A stretch of 64,000 bases of DNA, taken from NCBI GenBank assembly GCA_030604195.1, contig JAUVWI010000002.1, positions 62,001 through 126,000 on the forward strand. Reading direction: 5' to 3'. Of this stretch, positions 40,160 to 48,358 are shown piece by piece (the first letter of the stretch is position 1; each line of letters begins with the position of its first letter). The position numbers and the translations under genes were made by a program. The stretch comes from Spirochaetales bacterium (GTDB lineage: Bacteria > Spirochaetota > Spirochaetia > SZUA-6 > DRHE01). A model generated the notes under the pieces. It saw nothing but the letters and a program-made list of their open reading frames with translations, made no database searches and was not told the origin of the DNA.

Positions 40160-41257
40160 GTGAAAACACCGTGGATTGAACCGGAACAGCTGCAGAAAGC
40201 CCAGGAGCGTAACGAGGCCTTCTGGGAGGGCCGGCTCGAGGGTCCGCTGATGTGGATTACCGTGCCCGAGGCCAATCCGGGAAAACCGCCTCACGAACCG
40301 TCTACCGATGAAGAGCTTTGGACCGACGTGGACTACGTAATTGCCGCTGCGGAATACCAGCTGGAACATACCTACTATGCCGGCGACGCCCTGCCTGTGT
40401 ACAACCCCTGGCTGGGGCCGGACCAATTTGCCGCCTGGCTGGGTGCAGAGATCTGCCTACAGCCCAGGGAGTTTACCTCCTGGGTCACACCCTTTGTACA
40501 GGGCTGGTCCGAGCACCCTCAGTTCAGCATAGATCCGGAGAACCGTTGGTGGAAGCTCTACCTGGAGATCGTGCGCCGATCGGCCGAAGCAGGGCGGGAC
40601 AGATGGGTTACCGGATATCCGGACCTGCACACCGGGATCGACGGCCTGAGCGCGATCCGGGGTGCCGAGAAGCTGCTTATCGACCTCCTGGAGGATCCAA
40701 AGGCCGTTAAGAAAGCCATGAGCGAAATGACCGGGCTCTTTAAGTATGTGATTGATGTGGTCTCGGAGATCATCCTTCCCACAGGCCAGGGCACTTCCAA
40801 CTGGACCATGGGCTGGAGTGCAAAGCGCTTTGTCTGCATCGGGCAGAACGACTTTACCTGCATGATCTCACCCGCTATGTTCGAGGAGTTCTGCTTTCAG
40901 GATATCCTGGAGACCTGTAATGCCGTGGATTACTCCCTCTACCACCTGGACGGGCCCGACGCAATACGGCACCTGCCCCGGATCCTGGAGATCGAAAGCC
41001 TCGACTGCGTGCAGTGGATACATGGCGCAGGCCAGCCTTCGGCTAGCCACTGGCTGGATCTGCTCAAAGCAGTTCAGGCTGCGGGCAAGTCGGTTCAGGT
41101 CTACTACGGGCCCACCCACGGGGAGGAGGCCGATCCGGCCGAGGAATTAAAGATTCTATGCCGGGAGCTGGACCCGGCCTGGATCTTCTTCTGGGCGGCG
41201 GTTGATTCCATTGAAGAGGCTGATCGACTGGTGGAGCTGGGAAGGCAGGTCGGGTGA
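40160..41257 (+). CDS. uroporphyrinogen-decarboxylase-like (URO-D superfamily) protein
   Basis: The protein of about 365 residues fits the URO-D/MtaA fold. The segment YHLDGPDAIRHLPRILEI near residue 260 and DCVQWIHGAG just after are typical of the cobamide-methyltransferase-like subgroup sometimes called TCP2. The HxC zinc motif of MtaA-type enzymes is absent: HLD stands in its place. Its role in the island is unknown; removing a methyl group is one idea. AAGGA lies 8 bases before GTG 40160; the frame also opens at GTG 40127. Confidence 0.72.
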   Translation: MKTPWIEPEQLQKAQERNEAFWEGRLEGPLMWITVPEANPGKPPHEPSTDEELWTDVDYVIAAAEYQLEHTYYAGDALPVYNPWLGPDQFAAWLGAEICLQPREFTSWVTPFVQGWSEHPQFSIDPENRWWKLYLEIVRRSAEAGRDRWVTGYPDLHTGIDGLSAIRGAEKLLIDLLEDPKAVKKAMSEMTGLFKYVIDVVSEIILPTGQGTSNWTMGWSAKRFVCIGQNDFTCMISPAMFEEFCFQDILETCNAVDYSLYHLDGPDAIRHLPRILEIESLDCVQWIHGAGQPSASHWLDLLKAVQAAGKSVQVYYGPTHGEEADPAEELKILCRELDPAWIFFWAAVDSIEEADRLVELGRQVG

Positions 41258-41332
41258 AGCTTGAGTCCGAAGCAAACGCCAGGACCTGTTTTTGCAAAGC
41301 CGGTGGTTCTATTCCTCCTGCCAGAACAGTAT

Positions 41333-42367
41333 TCAAACTGCGGGCCGCGCAGCCTGGTCGAGCAGCTTCATGCCATTGTCGTGAAAAATTGCCTTTAGCT
41401 TGTCTGCCGAGAGCCTGGTCCGCTCCGCTGCCCGGCGAATGGCCAGGATAATCTCGTAGACCATGAAGCTGGCCCGGAAGTTGTCCGACTGTACCCGGTA
41501 GCCGCTTTCCGCGTATCCGGGCAGTACCAGGTCCACCCAGTGGTCCAGCACGTACACCCGGCGCCCCCGCATGGCGGGCACGGGAAAGTCGGTGGCAAAG
41601 AGCAGCCGGGAAGAGTCTATCTCTTCCAGCAATATCTGGATCACCGTGGGGTCCATGACCATGGAAGAGTCGAGGTAAACATTGTTAAGGTTCGTAATCG
41701 CTTTTACCGCCTTTGCCATCCGGTCCGGTGTGTAGCAGCGGCCGCAGTGGGCCAGAACGATCTGGGCCCCGGGATAATCTCTCGACAGGGCTGCAACACC
41801 GGCCTGGATTTCCGGGTCCGCCAGGCGTCCCGAACGGGGCACGTGCAGCAGCACGATCAGGCGGTACTTGTCGGCCAGCTCCATCTCCACCGGGCTGAGC
41901 ATGTCTTCCACCGCGATGCGGCCGTAATCATCGCCGAACCAGTTGAGAAAGACCTTGTAGCCGTAAAAGCGTCCCTTCTGCAGGCTTTGCTCGAGCGCTT
42001 CCCTACTGACCAGGCCCTTGCCCGCCAACATCAAGGGGAAGATGTTGTCCCGTTTTTCCAGAAGGGCAACGGCGTTATTGGTTTTGTCGATGTCCGCCGC
42101 CGGGGAGGGGTTGCCGAAGCAGACCGCCCGGTACTGCCTGCCGGGCAAAATTCTCCCGGCATCGGCCAGCAGCTTCTCCACCGGGTACTCGGTGTTTACC
42201 ACCATATATTTACCGCCGGCCGATCCGTCTTCGGCGGGCGCCGACTTCCACTGCTCCCTGCTCCACACATGGGTGTGGAAATCCAGCACTGCTTCAGGAA
42301 GAAGCGGATAGATTTCGGCTTTGTAAAAAGGCATATCGATTTGCTCGTAGCGTTCCTGTTCTGTCAT
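41333..42367 (-). CDS. amidohydrolase-family TIM-barrel enzyme 2
   Basis: The 344-residue protein is a paralogue of the enzyme at 39050. The motifs line up one by one: HTHVW near residue 33, LHVPRSGRL near 175, AHCGRCYTPDR near 205 and FATDFPVPAMRGRR near 260. The two differ widely elsewhere, so they probably handle related but different substrates or successive steps. It is transcribed on the opposite strand, convergent with the URO-D-like gene, and may have its own promoter. Confidence 0.78.
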   Translation of the reverse strand: MTEQERYEQIDMPFYKAEIYPLLPEAVLDFHTHVWSREQWKSAPAEDGSAGGKYMVVNTEYPVEKLLADAGRILPGRQYRAVCFGNPSPAADIDKTNNAVALLEKRDNIFPLMLAGKGLVSREALEQSLQKGRFYGYKVFLNWFGDDYGRIAVEDMLSPVEMELADKYRLIVLLHVPRSGRLADPEIQAGVAALSRDYPGAQIVLAHCGRCYTPDRMAKAVKAITNLNNVYLDSSMVMDPTVIQILLEEIDSSRLLFATDFPVPAMRGRRVYVLDHWVDLVLPGYAESGYRVQSDNFRASFMVYEIILAIRRAAERTRLSADKLKAIFHDNGMKLLDQAARPAV

Positions 42368-42460
42368 GGCCTTACTCCTTTAATTTATATTTCTCCCATC
42401 GCAGATTACATCCGCAACCGAAGTTCTTAAGGCAGAAGTCCAACTCAATATATTCGGGCG

Positions 42461-42511
42461 CTGGACTTAAATATTTCTTGTTAAAATAACAAGCTTTTGA
42501 GCTATCATAGC
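42461..42511 (+). repeat. dispersed intergenic repeat, copy B
   Basis: TGGACTTAA, then a perfect CTTGTT-AAAAT-AACAAG hairpin and GAGCTATCATAGC match copy A at 9200. The right end overlaps the last codons of the membrane protein gene on the minus strand. Copy B lies inside the catabolic island. Confidence 0.72.
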
Positions 42512-43233
42512 ATAAAAAGGTATATAAAGCGGGGGATGAAATAGATCATCATAGCCGCCCAGCTGATGATCAGAGCCGGGCCCAAGCTCAAGGGCGCCTG
42601 GGTCAGGCGGATGATAATCAAAACCGCACCGAGCATAAACAGGACTATCGGCACCTCCCGGCAGGTGGTCCAGAGACTCTTTCTTGTTTCATACGAAGCG
42701 AATACTCCCACCAGAGGAAAAGTGGTCATAAATCCCAGCAGGTGTTTCTTGATCAGGATAATAAAGAAAATCAGGGCCATGGTCATGGGAACCTTGTAGT
42801 AGATAGGCATAGGGCTGCGCCGCCCGGGTTCCTCTCGGGGAGGAACCGCCAGCCGTCCGACGGCGGCGAGGATCAGCACCATGGTAATGCCAATCCAGAA
42901 AGCCAGGTCTGTAGGCGGGATGATACCGGCCAGGAGGACGCCGAGAAGGCAGTAAGCAATGGCTGGTATGGCGATGGCCAGGACAATCGGCAGGCGGGCT
43001 TTCGTGTAGAGCAGCCGTACGGCGTGTATGAATAGCAGGAACATACCGAGGCCGGACACATTGGTGGCATCGATGGGGCGGCCCACGGCCAGGGCCGAAA
43101 AAGTGAAGGGAATGGGCAGGGTAATCATGAAGGCTTTCCGCTTGGGGTGGTGTACATAGGCTATAACCACAACCTGCAGTGAAACGGCAGCGAGTAATAC
43201 GATATCCCAGATTTCGAAAACCATGGAGCACAC
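42505..43233 (-). CDS. multi-pass membrane protein of unknown function (island)
   Basis: The protein of about 240 residues is not recognised. It has roughly seven to eight hydrophobic segments, for example VLLAAVSLQVVVIAYV near residue 12, IVLAIAIPAIAYCLLGVLLAG near 83 and VLFMLGAVLIII near 198. It has no signal cleavage site and could be a transporter or sensor. GTG 43233 or ATG 43224 are both possible starts. Its 3' end lies within repeat copy B. It is divergent from the ABC transporter genes. Confidence 0.6.
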   Translation of the reverse strand: MCSMVFEIWDIVLLAAVSLQVVVIAYVHHPKRKAFMITLPIPFTFSALAVGRPIDATNVSGLGMFLLFIHAVRLLYTKARLPIVLAIAIPAIAYCLLGVLLAGIIPPTDLAFWIGITMVLILAAVGRLAVPPREEPGRRSPMPIYYKVPMTMALIFFIILIKKHLLGFMTTFPLVGVFASYETRKSLWTTCREVPIVLFMLGAVLIIIRLTQAPLSLGPALIISWAAMMIYFIPRFIYLFML

Positions 43234-43310
43234 TATTCATTGAATAGAGAAAATGTCAATCATCTTAGTTCTAACTATAGATTAAAGTAAGCAAAAAATG
43301 ATTAAAACGC

Positions 43311-43339
43311 TTGACATGTGCCTTTTTGCGTGCTTTAAT
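43311..43339 (+). promoter_or_regulatory. promoter of the ABC importer operon
   Basis: TTGACA (43311-43316), a 17-bp spacer and TTTAAT (43334-43339) are followed by a leader of about 40 nt ending in AAGGAGG before ATG 43387. This is a strong expression signal within the island. Confidence 0.78.
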
Positions 43340-43386
43340 AGAAGTAGTTTCTAACCTACAAAAACACTTTTTTAAGGAGGTAACTC

Positions 43387-44709
43387 ATGAAGTTATTGAA
43401 ATACGGACTGATCGCAGCTTTGCTGCTGATCGGCGTAGCAATGCTGTTCGCCGGAGGTGCGCAGGAAGAGGGGCCGATAACCCTCACTTTCATGGTCCAC
43501 GAGGCTGATCTGCCCAAGGAGTTTGTAGACAAATGGAACGCTGCAAACCCGGACATAAATCTCGTACGGGTGGAGCAGAACTTTGAGAAATGGGTAGCTG
43601 ACGCCATGGTCGGCACGGCGCCGGATATTCGACAGCTGGGCCAGGGCTCGGATGTGCCTTACTATGCCAGAAGAGGTCTTTTCCTGGATATCACCGACTA
43701 CCTCAAGAAGAGCGACGTCATCAAGATGGATGATATCGACCCCTTGGGGAACAGCTCTTATCAGTGGGACGGAAAGGTATCGGGAAAAGGCTCTTGGTAC
43801 GGGCTGACAAAAGATTACAACAATGTAGGTGCGCTTACCTACAATACCGAGATGTTCGCCAAGGCCGGAATTGCTAAATTGTCGAAAACTCAGCCGATCA
43901 CTTATCAAGAGGAAATGTACGAACTGGGCAAAAAGCTGACCGAAAAAGACGCTTCAGGCAATGTGATGACCTGGGGCTACGAGATTGCCGGTAGCTGGGT
44001 ACCCTTTTTCGCTTCCGATATGGCCTATGCCGAGGGCATCAGCTTTTACGCCGACGAGCTCACCAGCGTAATGAATAACGAGTCCAAGATGCGGAACATC
44101 TGGAAATACTGGGCCCGCTTCATGAAGGAAGATATTTCCAGCAATGTACGCAATCCTGCTGCCGGCTGGACCGGTTCAGCCTTCCAGTCCGACCGGGTGG
44201 CTATGGTACAGATGGGCTACTGGTATGGTGCACAGTTGCAGGAGAACCCCGGGTTTAATGAAAAGTATGCCTGGGCGCCGACTCCCATCCTGCGTAAAGG
44301 ATCCAAGAGATTCACCAACACGCTGGGCGCCACCGGAACCGTAATCTATTCCAAAACCAAGTATCCCGACCAGGCTTTCAAGGTCTTCGAATGGTATACT
44401 GCCGGTGAATATGGAATCCACCGGGCAAAAACTGGTTGGGGACTACCTGCGGTATTTTCTTTGAGAAAATACCTGCCTGAAGACAACGAGTTCAACAAGA
44501 GCAGGAAGGATATTGCCTTTGACGATGCCAAATACTTCGTGCCCTGGCAGGCTACTACTCTTATGCCCTCTTCACTTTGGGCAGGTGCCTGGGGTGCCGG
44601 TATTGACGAGTACGTAAAGGGAGAGATTAATGCCGACGCCTTTGTTGACCGGTTTTTTGCCTACCTGAACGAAGAATTGCAGGCAGGCAAAGAGGAACTG
44701 GGACTTTAA
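43387..44709 (+). CDS. carbohydrate ABC transporter substrate-binding protein
   Basis: The 440-residue protein has an N-terminal signal (LLKYGLIAALLLIGVAMLFA) ending in AGGAQEE, the style seen in many spirochaetal binding proteins; it lacks a lipobox cysteine. The mature part fits family 1 binding proteins: FMVHEADLPKEFVDKWNAANPDI, TAPDIRQLGQGSDVP and ANTLGATG-like segments. It should catch a sugar or oligosaccharide outside the cytoplasm and deliver it to the two permeases. A 35-bp hairpin follows its stop. Confidence 0.9.
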   Translation: MKLLKYGLIAALLLIGVAMLFAGGAQEEGPITLTFMVHEADLPKEFVDKWNAANPDINLVRVEQNFEKWVADAMVGTAPDIRQLGQGSDVPYYARRGLFLDITDYLKKSDVIKMDDIDPLGNSSYQWDGKVSGKGSWYGLTKDYNNVGALTYNTEMFAKAGIAKLSKTQPITYQEEMYELGKKLTEKDASGNVMTWGYEIAGSWVPFFASDMAYAEGISFYADELTSVMNNESKMRNIWKYWARFMKEDISSNVRNPAAGWTGSAFQSDRVAMVQMGYWYGAQLQENPGFNEKYAWAPTPILRKGSKRFTNTLGATGTVIYSKTKYPDQAFKVFEWYTAGEYGIHRAKTGWGLPAVFSLRKYLPEDNEFNKSRKDIAFDDAKYFVPWQATTLMPSSLWAGAWGAGIDEYVKGEINADAFVDRFFAYLNEELQAGKEELGL

Positions 44710-44725
44710 TGATTTGATTGAAACC

Positions 44726-44760
44726 GTTTGAGCCATAGCCGTAAAGGCTGTGGCTCAAAC
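44726..44760 (+). terminator. intercistronic stem-loop after the binding-protein gene
   Basis: GTTTGAGCCATAGCC (44726-44740), loop GTAAA and GGCTGTGGCTCAAAC (44746-44760) pair over 15 bp with one G-U pair, followed by TCTATTTT. The site is typical of processing or partial termination structures that make the binding protein more abundant than its permeases. Confidence 0.75.
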
Positions 44761-44778
44761 TCTATTTTGGAGAGGGGT

Positions 44779-45726
44779 ATGGCTCAGCCTGGAATAAAAA
44801 AGTTGACTTCGATTGCCAGGGAGAGAAGATTATCGTTTTATATCTTTATTTCTCCCTGGATCTTTGGATTTATCTTTTTCCAGATGATGCCCATTATCTG
44901 GGGATTTTCCATATCTTTGACGAATCAGATGGCCTTCACAGTAAATAAAAAATTCATTGGCCTGGCCAATTATATTAAACTGCTCTCAAATCCGGAAATC
45001 AGGTATGCTTTCCTGACCACTTTCATCTATACAATTTCTTCTACCTCATTGGCCGTTATTACCGGACTGATTATCGCCTTGCTTCTTGAGCGAGAAGTTC
45101 CAGGCAGGGGTATCTTTCGAACTGTCCTTTACTTCCCCTATATGATCCCTCTGATCGCTGTGGGCTGGATATTCAAGATTTTCCTGGACAGAGATACCGG
45201 TTTTTTTAATATTTTTCTCTCAAAAATAGGCTTAATTACCACGAATATAGCCTGGCTAAGCGATTTTTCCAGGGGATCTGTTGTGAGTTTGTCTATCTGG
45301 ATGTCCGGGTGGAGCATGATCATCTTCCTGGGGGGCTTAAGCACCATACCGAATGAGCTTTACGAGGTGGCAAAAATCGACGGCGCCGGTTATCTCCGCC
45401 GGCTACGAGCAATTACACTTCCTCTGTTGAGCCCCTTTGCCTTTTTCCAATTCGTGACCAGCTCCATCTATTCCATGCAGAAGTTCATTGAACCATATAT
45501 CCTGAATCCGCGACAGATCAGGGGCGGTGCTTTTACACAGCAGCCCCCGCCGCTAACAACCTTTTTTGTGATGACCCGGGCCTACGACACGGTGTTTAAC
45601 AAGAACCGTTTCGCCTACGGCATCGCTCTGTTGTGGATTCTCTTTGCCTTTATACTGATCATTACCATACTTTTTATACGGTTTGGCGGTTTTATGGTCT
45701 ATTCCGAAACGGACGAGAAGAGGTAA
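44779..45726 (+). CDS. carbohydrate ABC permease, MalF/UgpA type
   Basis: The 315-residue protein has six membrane segments and the inner loop EVAKIDGAGYLRRLRAITLPLLSP (residues about 210-235) that contacts the ATPase (EAA motif). The frame is open from 44728, but GGAGAGG upstream of ATG 44779 and the alignment start (MAQPGIKKLTSIA) support this start. It follows the intercistronic hairpin and is followed after 7 nt by the second permease. Confidence 0.92.
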   Translation: MAQPGIKKLTSIARERRLSFYIFISPWIFGFIFFQMMPIIWGFSISLTNQMAFTVNKKFIGLANYIKLLSNPEIRYAFLTTFIYTISSTSLAVITGLIIALLLEREVPGRGIFRTVLYFPYMIPLIAVGWIFKIFLDRDTGFFNIFLSKIGLITTNIAWLSDFSRGSVVSLSIWMSGWSMIIFLGGLSTIPNELYEVAKIDGAGYLRRLRAITLPLLSPFAFFQFVTSSIYSMQKFIEPYILNPRQIRGGAFTQQPPPLTTFFVMTRAYDTVFNKNRFAYGIALLWILFAFILIITILFIRFGGFMVYSETDEKR

Positions 45727-45733
45727 CGCTACT

Positions 45734-46576
45734 ATGGTGTCGATGTCAAAACAGAGGGTAGTTACGAAAACGGCTAAAGTAATTGTACTGTTGATCCTGG
45801 TTTTTATCTTTTTTTTACCGCTGATCAGCATGGTGGTCACCTCCCTTAAATCGAGGGATGAGCTCTACGTGGTTCCTCCCGTTGTTTTTCCTACAGAGCC
45901 CAAGTGGGAGAACTACATCTCTGCCTGGACCATGATTCGTTATGATAAATTTGTTTTTAACTCGATAATCATCTCTCTCTTCTATACGCTGCCCTGTGTC
46001 ATGGGCAGTTGTCTTGCCGGATACGGTTTTTCCAGGTTTCAGGTAAAAGAGAAAAAAGCCGTGTTCATGCTGATGCTTTCCACCATGATGGTCCCTTATA
46101 TGGTTACCCTGGTGCCTCTCTACTTGATCGTCTCCAAGATCGGACTGGCCAACAAGCGATTCTTCTGGATAATCTGGGGTATACAGGGCACGCCTTTTCT
46201 GATTTTTCTATTTAGACAGTACTTTTCCACCATTCCTTATTCCTTTGAAGAATCTGCTAAAATCGAAGGAGCCAACCGTTTTCAAATATTTTTCATAATC
46301 ATGTTTCCGCTGGTACAGACCGCGGTAATTATCGCGGCGATTTTCGCTTTCCAGTGGTCCTGGTCCAACTACCTCATGCCGGTATTGTTTTTAAGAGCAG
46401 AGAAGGTCACACTGGCGGTAAAACTGGCCAATGGTTATGTGGACATGAAACAGAACATCCTGCACAACATTGGCATGGCCGGCATTGTCTATTACACCCT
46501 GCCTATCGTAATCATTTTCTTCGCCCTGCAGAAACGCTTCATCGCCGGGCTCCTATCCGGAGGCCTGAAGGGCTAA
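45734..46576 (+). CDS. carbohydrate ABC permease, MalG/UgpE type
   Basis: The 280-residue protein has six membrane segments and the EAA-type loop EESAKIEGANRFQIFFIIMFPLV near residue 195. It should pair with the permease upstream. No ATP-binding subunit gene follows, so a shared MsmX/UgpC-like ATPase from elsewhere is likely used. Start ATG 45734 lies after GAGGT; ATG 45743 is an alternative. The right edge of the island lies about 80 bp after the stop. Confidence 0.9.
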   Translation: MVSMSKQRVVTKTAKVIVLLILVFIFFLPLISMVVTSLKSRDELYVVPPVVFPTEPKWENYISAWTMIRYDKFVFNSIIISLFYTLPCVMGSCLAGYGFSRFQVKEKKAVFMLMLSTMMVPYMVTLVPLYLIVSKIGLANKRFFWIIWGIQGTPFLIFLFRQYFSTIPYSFEESAKIEGANRFQIFFIIMFPLVQTAVIIAAIFAFQWSWSNYLMPVLFLRAEKVTLAVKLANGYVDMKQNILHNIGMAGIVYYTLPIVIIFFALQKRFIAGLLSGGLKG

Positions 46577-46659
46577 AGGCTTATTCGGCTGTGCCGCCCG
46601 TTATCACTACGGGCAGCGATGATGTGCTGTGGCTCTGCCAGCGGAAAGTACGCCCAGGT

Positions 46660-46708
46660 GTCCGGCTACCGCTTCCAGTATATTAAGGCTCTGGTAGGAA
46701 TCGAATAA
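46660..46708 (+). pseudogene. shrunken 3' fragment of a dihydroorotate-dehydrogenase-like gene
   Basis: GTCCGGCTACCGCTTC (46660-46675) matches 31746-31761, the middle of the intact gene, and is joined in frame at the shared CGCTTC to the last codons (QYIKALVGIE, stop). About 300 bp of the gene between these points is missing, as after recombination at a 6-bp repeat. It marks the right edge of the island. Confidence 0.7.
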
Positions 46709-46719
46709 AGCTACCTAAG
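46670..46719 (+). repeat. right copy of the 50-bp island-flanking direct repeat
   Basis: Identical to 32059-32108. Beyond 46719 the sequence enters the intact glpK, while beyond 32108 it enters the decayed glpK end, where the two diverge at many positions. Confidence 0.95.
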
Positions 46720-48205
46720 TAACTTTAAATTTCCTTGCCGCTTCTACTGCCGCTTGCCAGCCGTGAATAAGTTTGTCTTTTTTTTCTGCTTCAATTTCGG
46801 GAGTATAGCGCCTTTTTATTTTCCAGTTTTCTTTGATTTCCTCCTGGTCCCGCCAGAAACCACAAAAAAGACCGGCCAGATAAGCTGCCCCAAGCGCGGT
46901 TGACTCGGTAATTTCCGGGACCACAACAGGTATACCCAATATATCAGCCTGGAACTGCATTAGAAAGGAGTCACGTGCTGCCCCGCCGTCAGCTTTTAAA
47001 ATATCAATGTGTTGACCCAAATCCGCTTCAATAGCTTTGATAAGGTCCAGGGATTGAAAAGCTATACTCTCGGAGGCGGCGCGAATCAGGTGGGCGCGTG
47101 AAGTTCCACGGGTTATTCCTAATATGGTTCCACGGGTCAGCGGTTCCCAGTAAGGCGCTCCCAAACCCACAAATGCCGGCACCATATACACGCCGCCGTT
47201 ATTTTCAACCGAGTGGGCAATATTTTCAGAATCAGCCGCCCGCTCCAAAATCATCAACTGGTCGCGGAGCCACTGAATTACCGCTCCGCCTATAAAAACA
47301 GAGCCTTCAAGGGCATATTCCAGACCATTGCCTAAATCCCAGGCTACCGTGGTTAGCAATCTATTTTTCGAGATTACAGGCTCTCTGCCCGTGTTGATCA
47401 GGGTAAAACAGCCTGTGCCATAGGTGTTTTTAATATCACCTTTTTCAAAACAGGCCTGTCCGAAAAGAGCAGCCTGCTGATCGCCGGCCACTCCGCCTAT
47501 CTGGATCTCTGAGCCGAATATTTCCCTGCGGCTGCGGCCGAAATCGCCGCAGGAAGGGATAACCTGGGGCAGGAGCTCAACGGGGATATTCAGGATATCG
47601 AGAAGCTCCTCATCCCATTCGCCGTTATTGATGTTAAAGAGCAGAGTTCTGGAGGCATTTGTCGGGTCAGTAACGTGGCGGCCGCCGGTCAGGTTAAAGA
47701 GGAGCCAGGAATCTATAGTACCGAAGCAGAGTTCACCATTTTGAGCCATCCGGCGCGCTCCGGCCAGGTTGTCCAGGAGCCATTTGAGTTTAGTGGCTGA
47801 GAAATAGGGATCAATCCTTAATCCGGTTTTGTGCAGAAAAATATCTTCATAACCCTTTTCTTTGAGTTCCAGGCAGATATCGGTTGTTCTTCTGCACTGC
47901 CATACAATTGCGTTATACAGGGGTTTACCGCTCTTTCTATGCCAGAGTGCCACAGTCTCGCGTTGATTGGTTATGCCGATCGCGGAGATCTGCCGGGCAG
48001 TCAGCCCTGCCTCCGATATAGCGCCTTTGGCTACGTCAACCTGGCTTTCCCATATCTCTTCAGCATTGTGCTCCACCCAGCCGGGATGGGGGAATATCTG
48101 TTTAAATTCCTTTTGATCACTGCTTTTGATCCTGCCGCTATGGTCGAAAATTATCGCTCTTGAGCTGGTTGTTCCCTGATCCAGGGCCAGAATATATTGT
48201 TCCAT
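46715..48205 (-). CDS. glpK: glycerol kinase
   Basis: This FGGY kinase makes glycerol 3-phosphate from glycerol and ATP. The 496-residue protein has LDQGTTSSRAIIFD at the start, NQRETVALW and NAIVWQCRRT near residues 80-105 (glycerol-binding Arg/Glu), AGDQQAALFGQACFEKG near 245 (catalytic Asp) and a C-terminal KADGGAARDSFLMQFQADIL. Length and motifs are normal. It is convergent with the dihydroorotate-dehydrogenase-like fragment; the ancestral neighbour was probably the intact gene now 14.6 kb away. Upstream, TTTGCAA is repeated in tandem at 48230-48243. Confidence 0.96.
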   Translation of the reverse strand: MEQYILALDQGTTSSRAIIFDHSGRIKSSDQKEFKQIFPHPGWVEHNAEEIWESQVDVAKGAISEAGLTARQISAIGITNQRETVALWHRKSGKPLYNAIVWQCRRTTDICLELKEKGYEDIFLHKTGLRIDPYFSATKLKWLLDNLAGARRMAQNGELCFGTIDSWLLFNLTGGRHVTDPTNASRTLLFNINNGEWDEELLDILNIPVELLPQVIPSCGDFGRSRREIFGSEIQIGGVAGDQQAALFGQACFEKGDIKNTYGTGCFTLINTGREPVISKNRLLTTVAWDLGNGLEYALEGSVFIGGAVIQWLRDQLMILERAADSENIAHSVENNGGVYMVPAFVGLGAPYWEPLTRGTILGITRGTSRAHLIRAASESIAFQSLDLIKAIEADLGQHIDILKADGGAARDSFLMQFQADILGIPVVVPEITESTALGAAYLAGLFCGFWRDQEEIKENWKIKRRYTPEIEAEKKDKLIHGWQAAVEAARKFKVT

Positions 48206-48358
48206 ATTGAGGTAATTATACCTTCACCCTTTGCAATTTGCAACATTTTAAAGAGCTGCTGTGAGCGTCAACGGTAGGGCTTTATTGGCTGACTGTAGAA
48301 AATATCTTCTTGATCAACTGATGCATGAAAGATATATTATCAGTTGGAAGCAAAGAAG

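Larger units (their letters stand above)
32196..46659. mobile_element. G+C-rich catabolic island between duplicated flanks
   Basis: The block lies between a broken glpK end (left) and a broken dihydroorotate-dehydrogenase-like end (right), inside a 50-bp direct repeat. Its genes look visibly richer in G+C than the flanking replication and amino-acid genes. It carries a regulator, an importer and at least eight metabolic genes but no integrase, transposase or tRNA edge. Single-crossover integration of a circular molecule is the simplest explanation; this is an inference. Confidence 0.7.

Noticed and set aside
41540-42430. 296-codon plus-strand frame opposite the second amidohydrolase
   Set aside because: Antisense to a gene with clear catalytic motifs; its own sequence matches nothing recognisable.
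32059-46719. Integration into a tRNA gene with an att site
   Set aside because: The repeat consists of protein-coding ends, no tRNA lies at either edge, and no recombinase is present, so site-specific integration is not supported.
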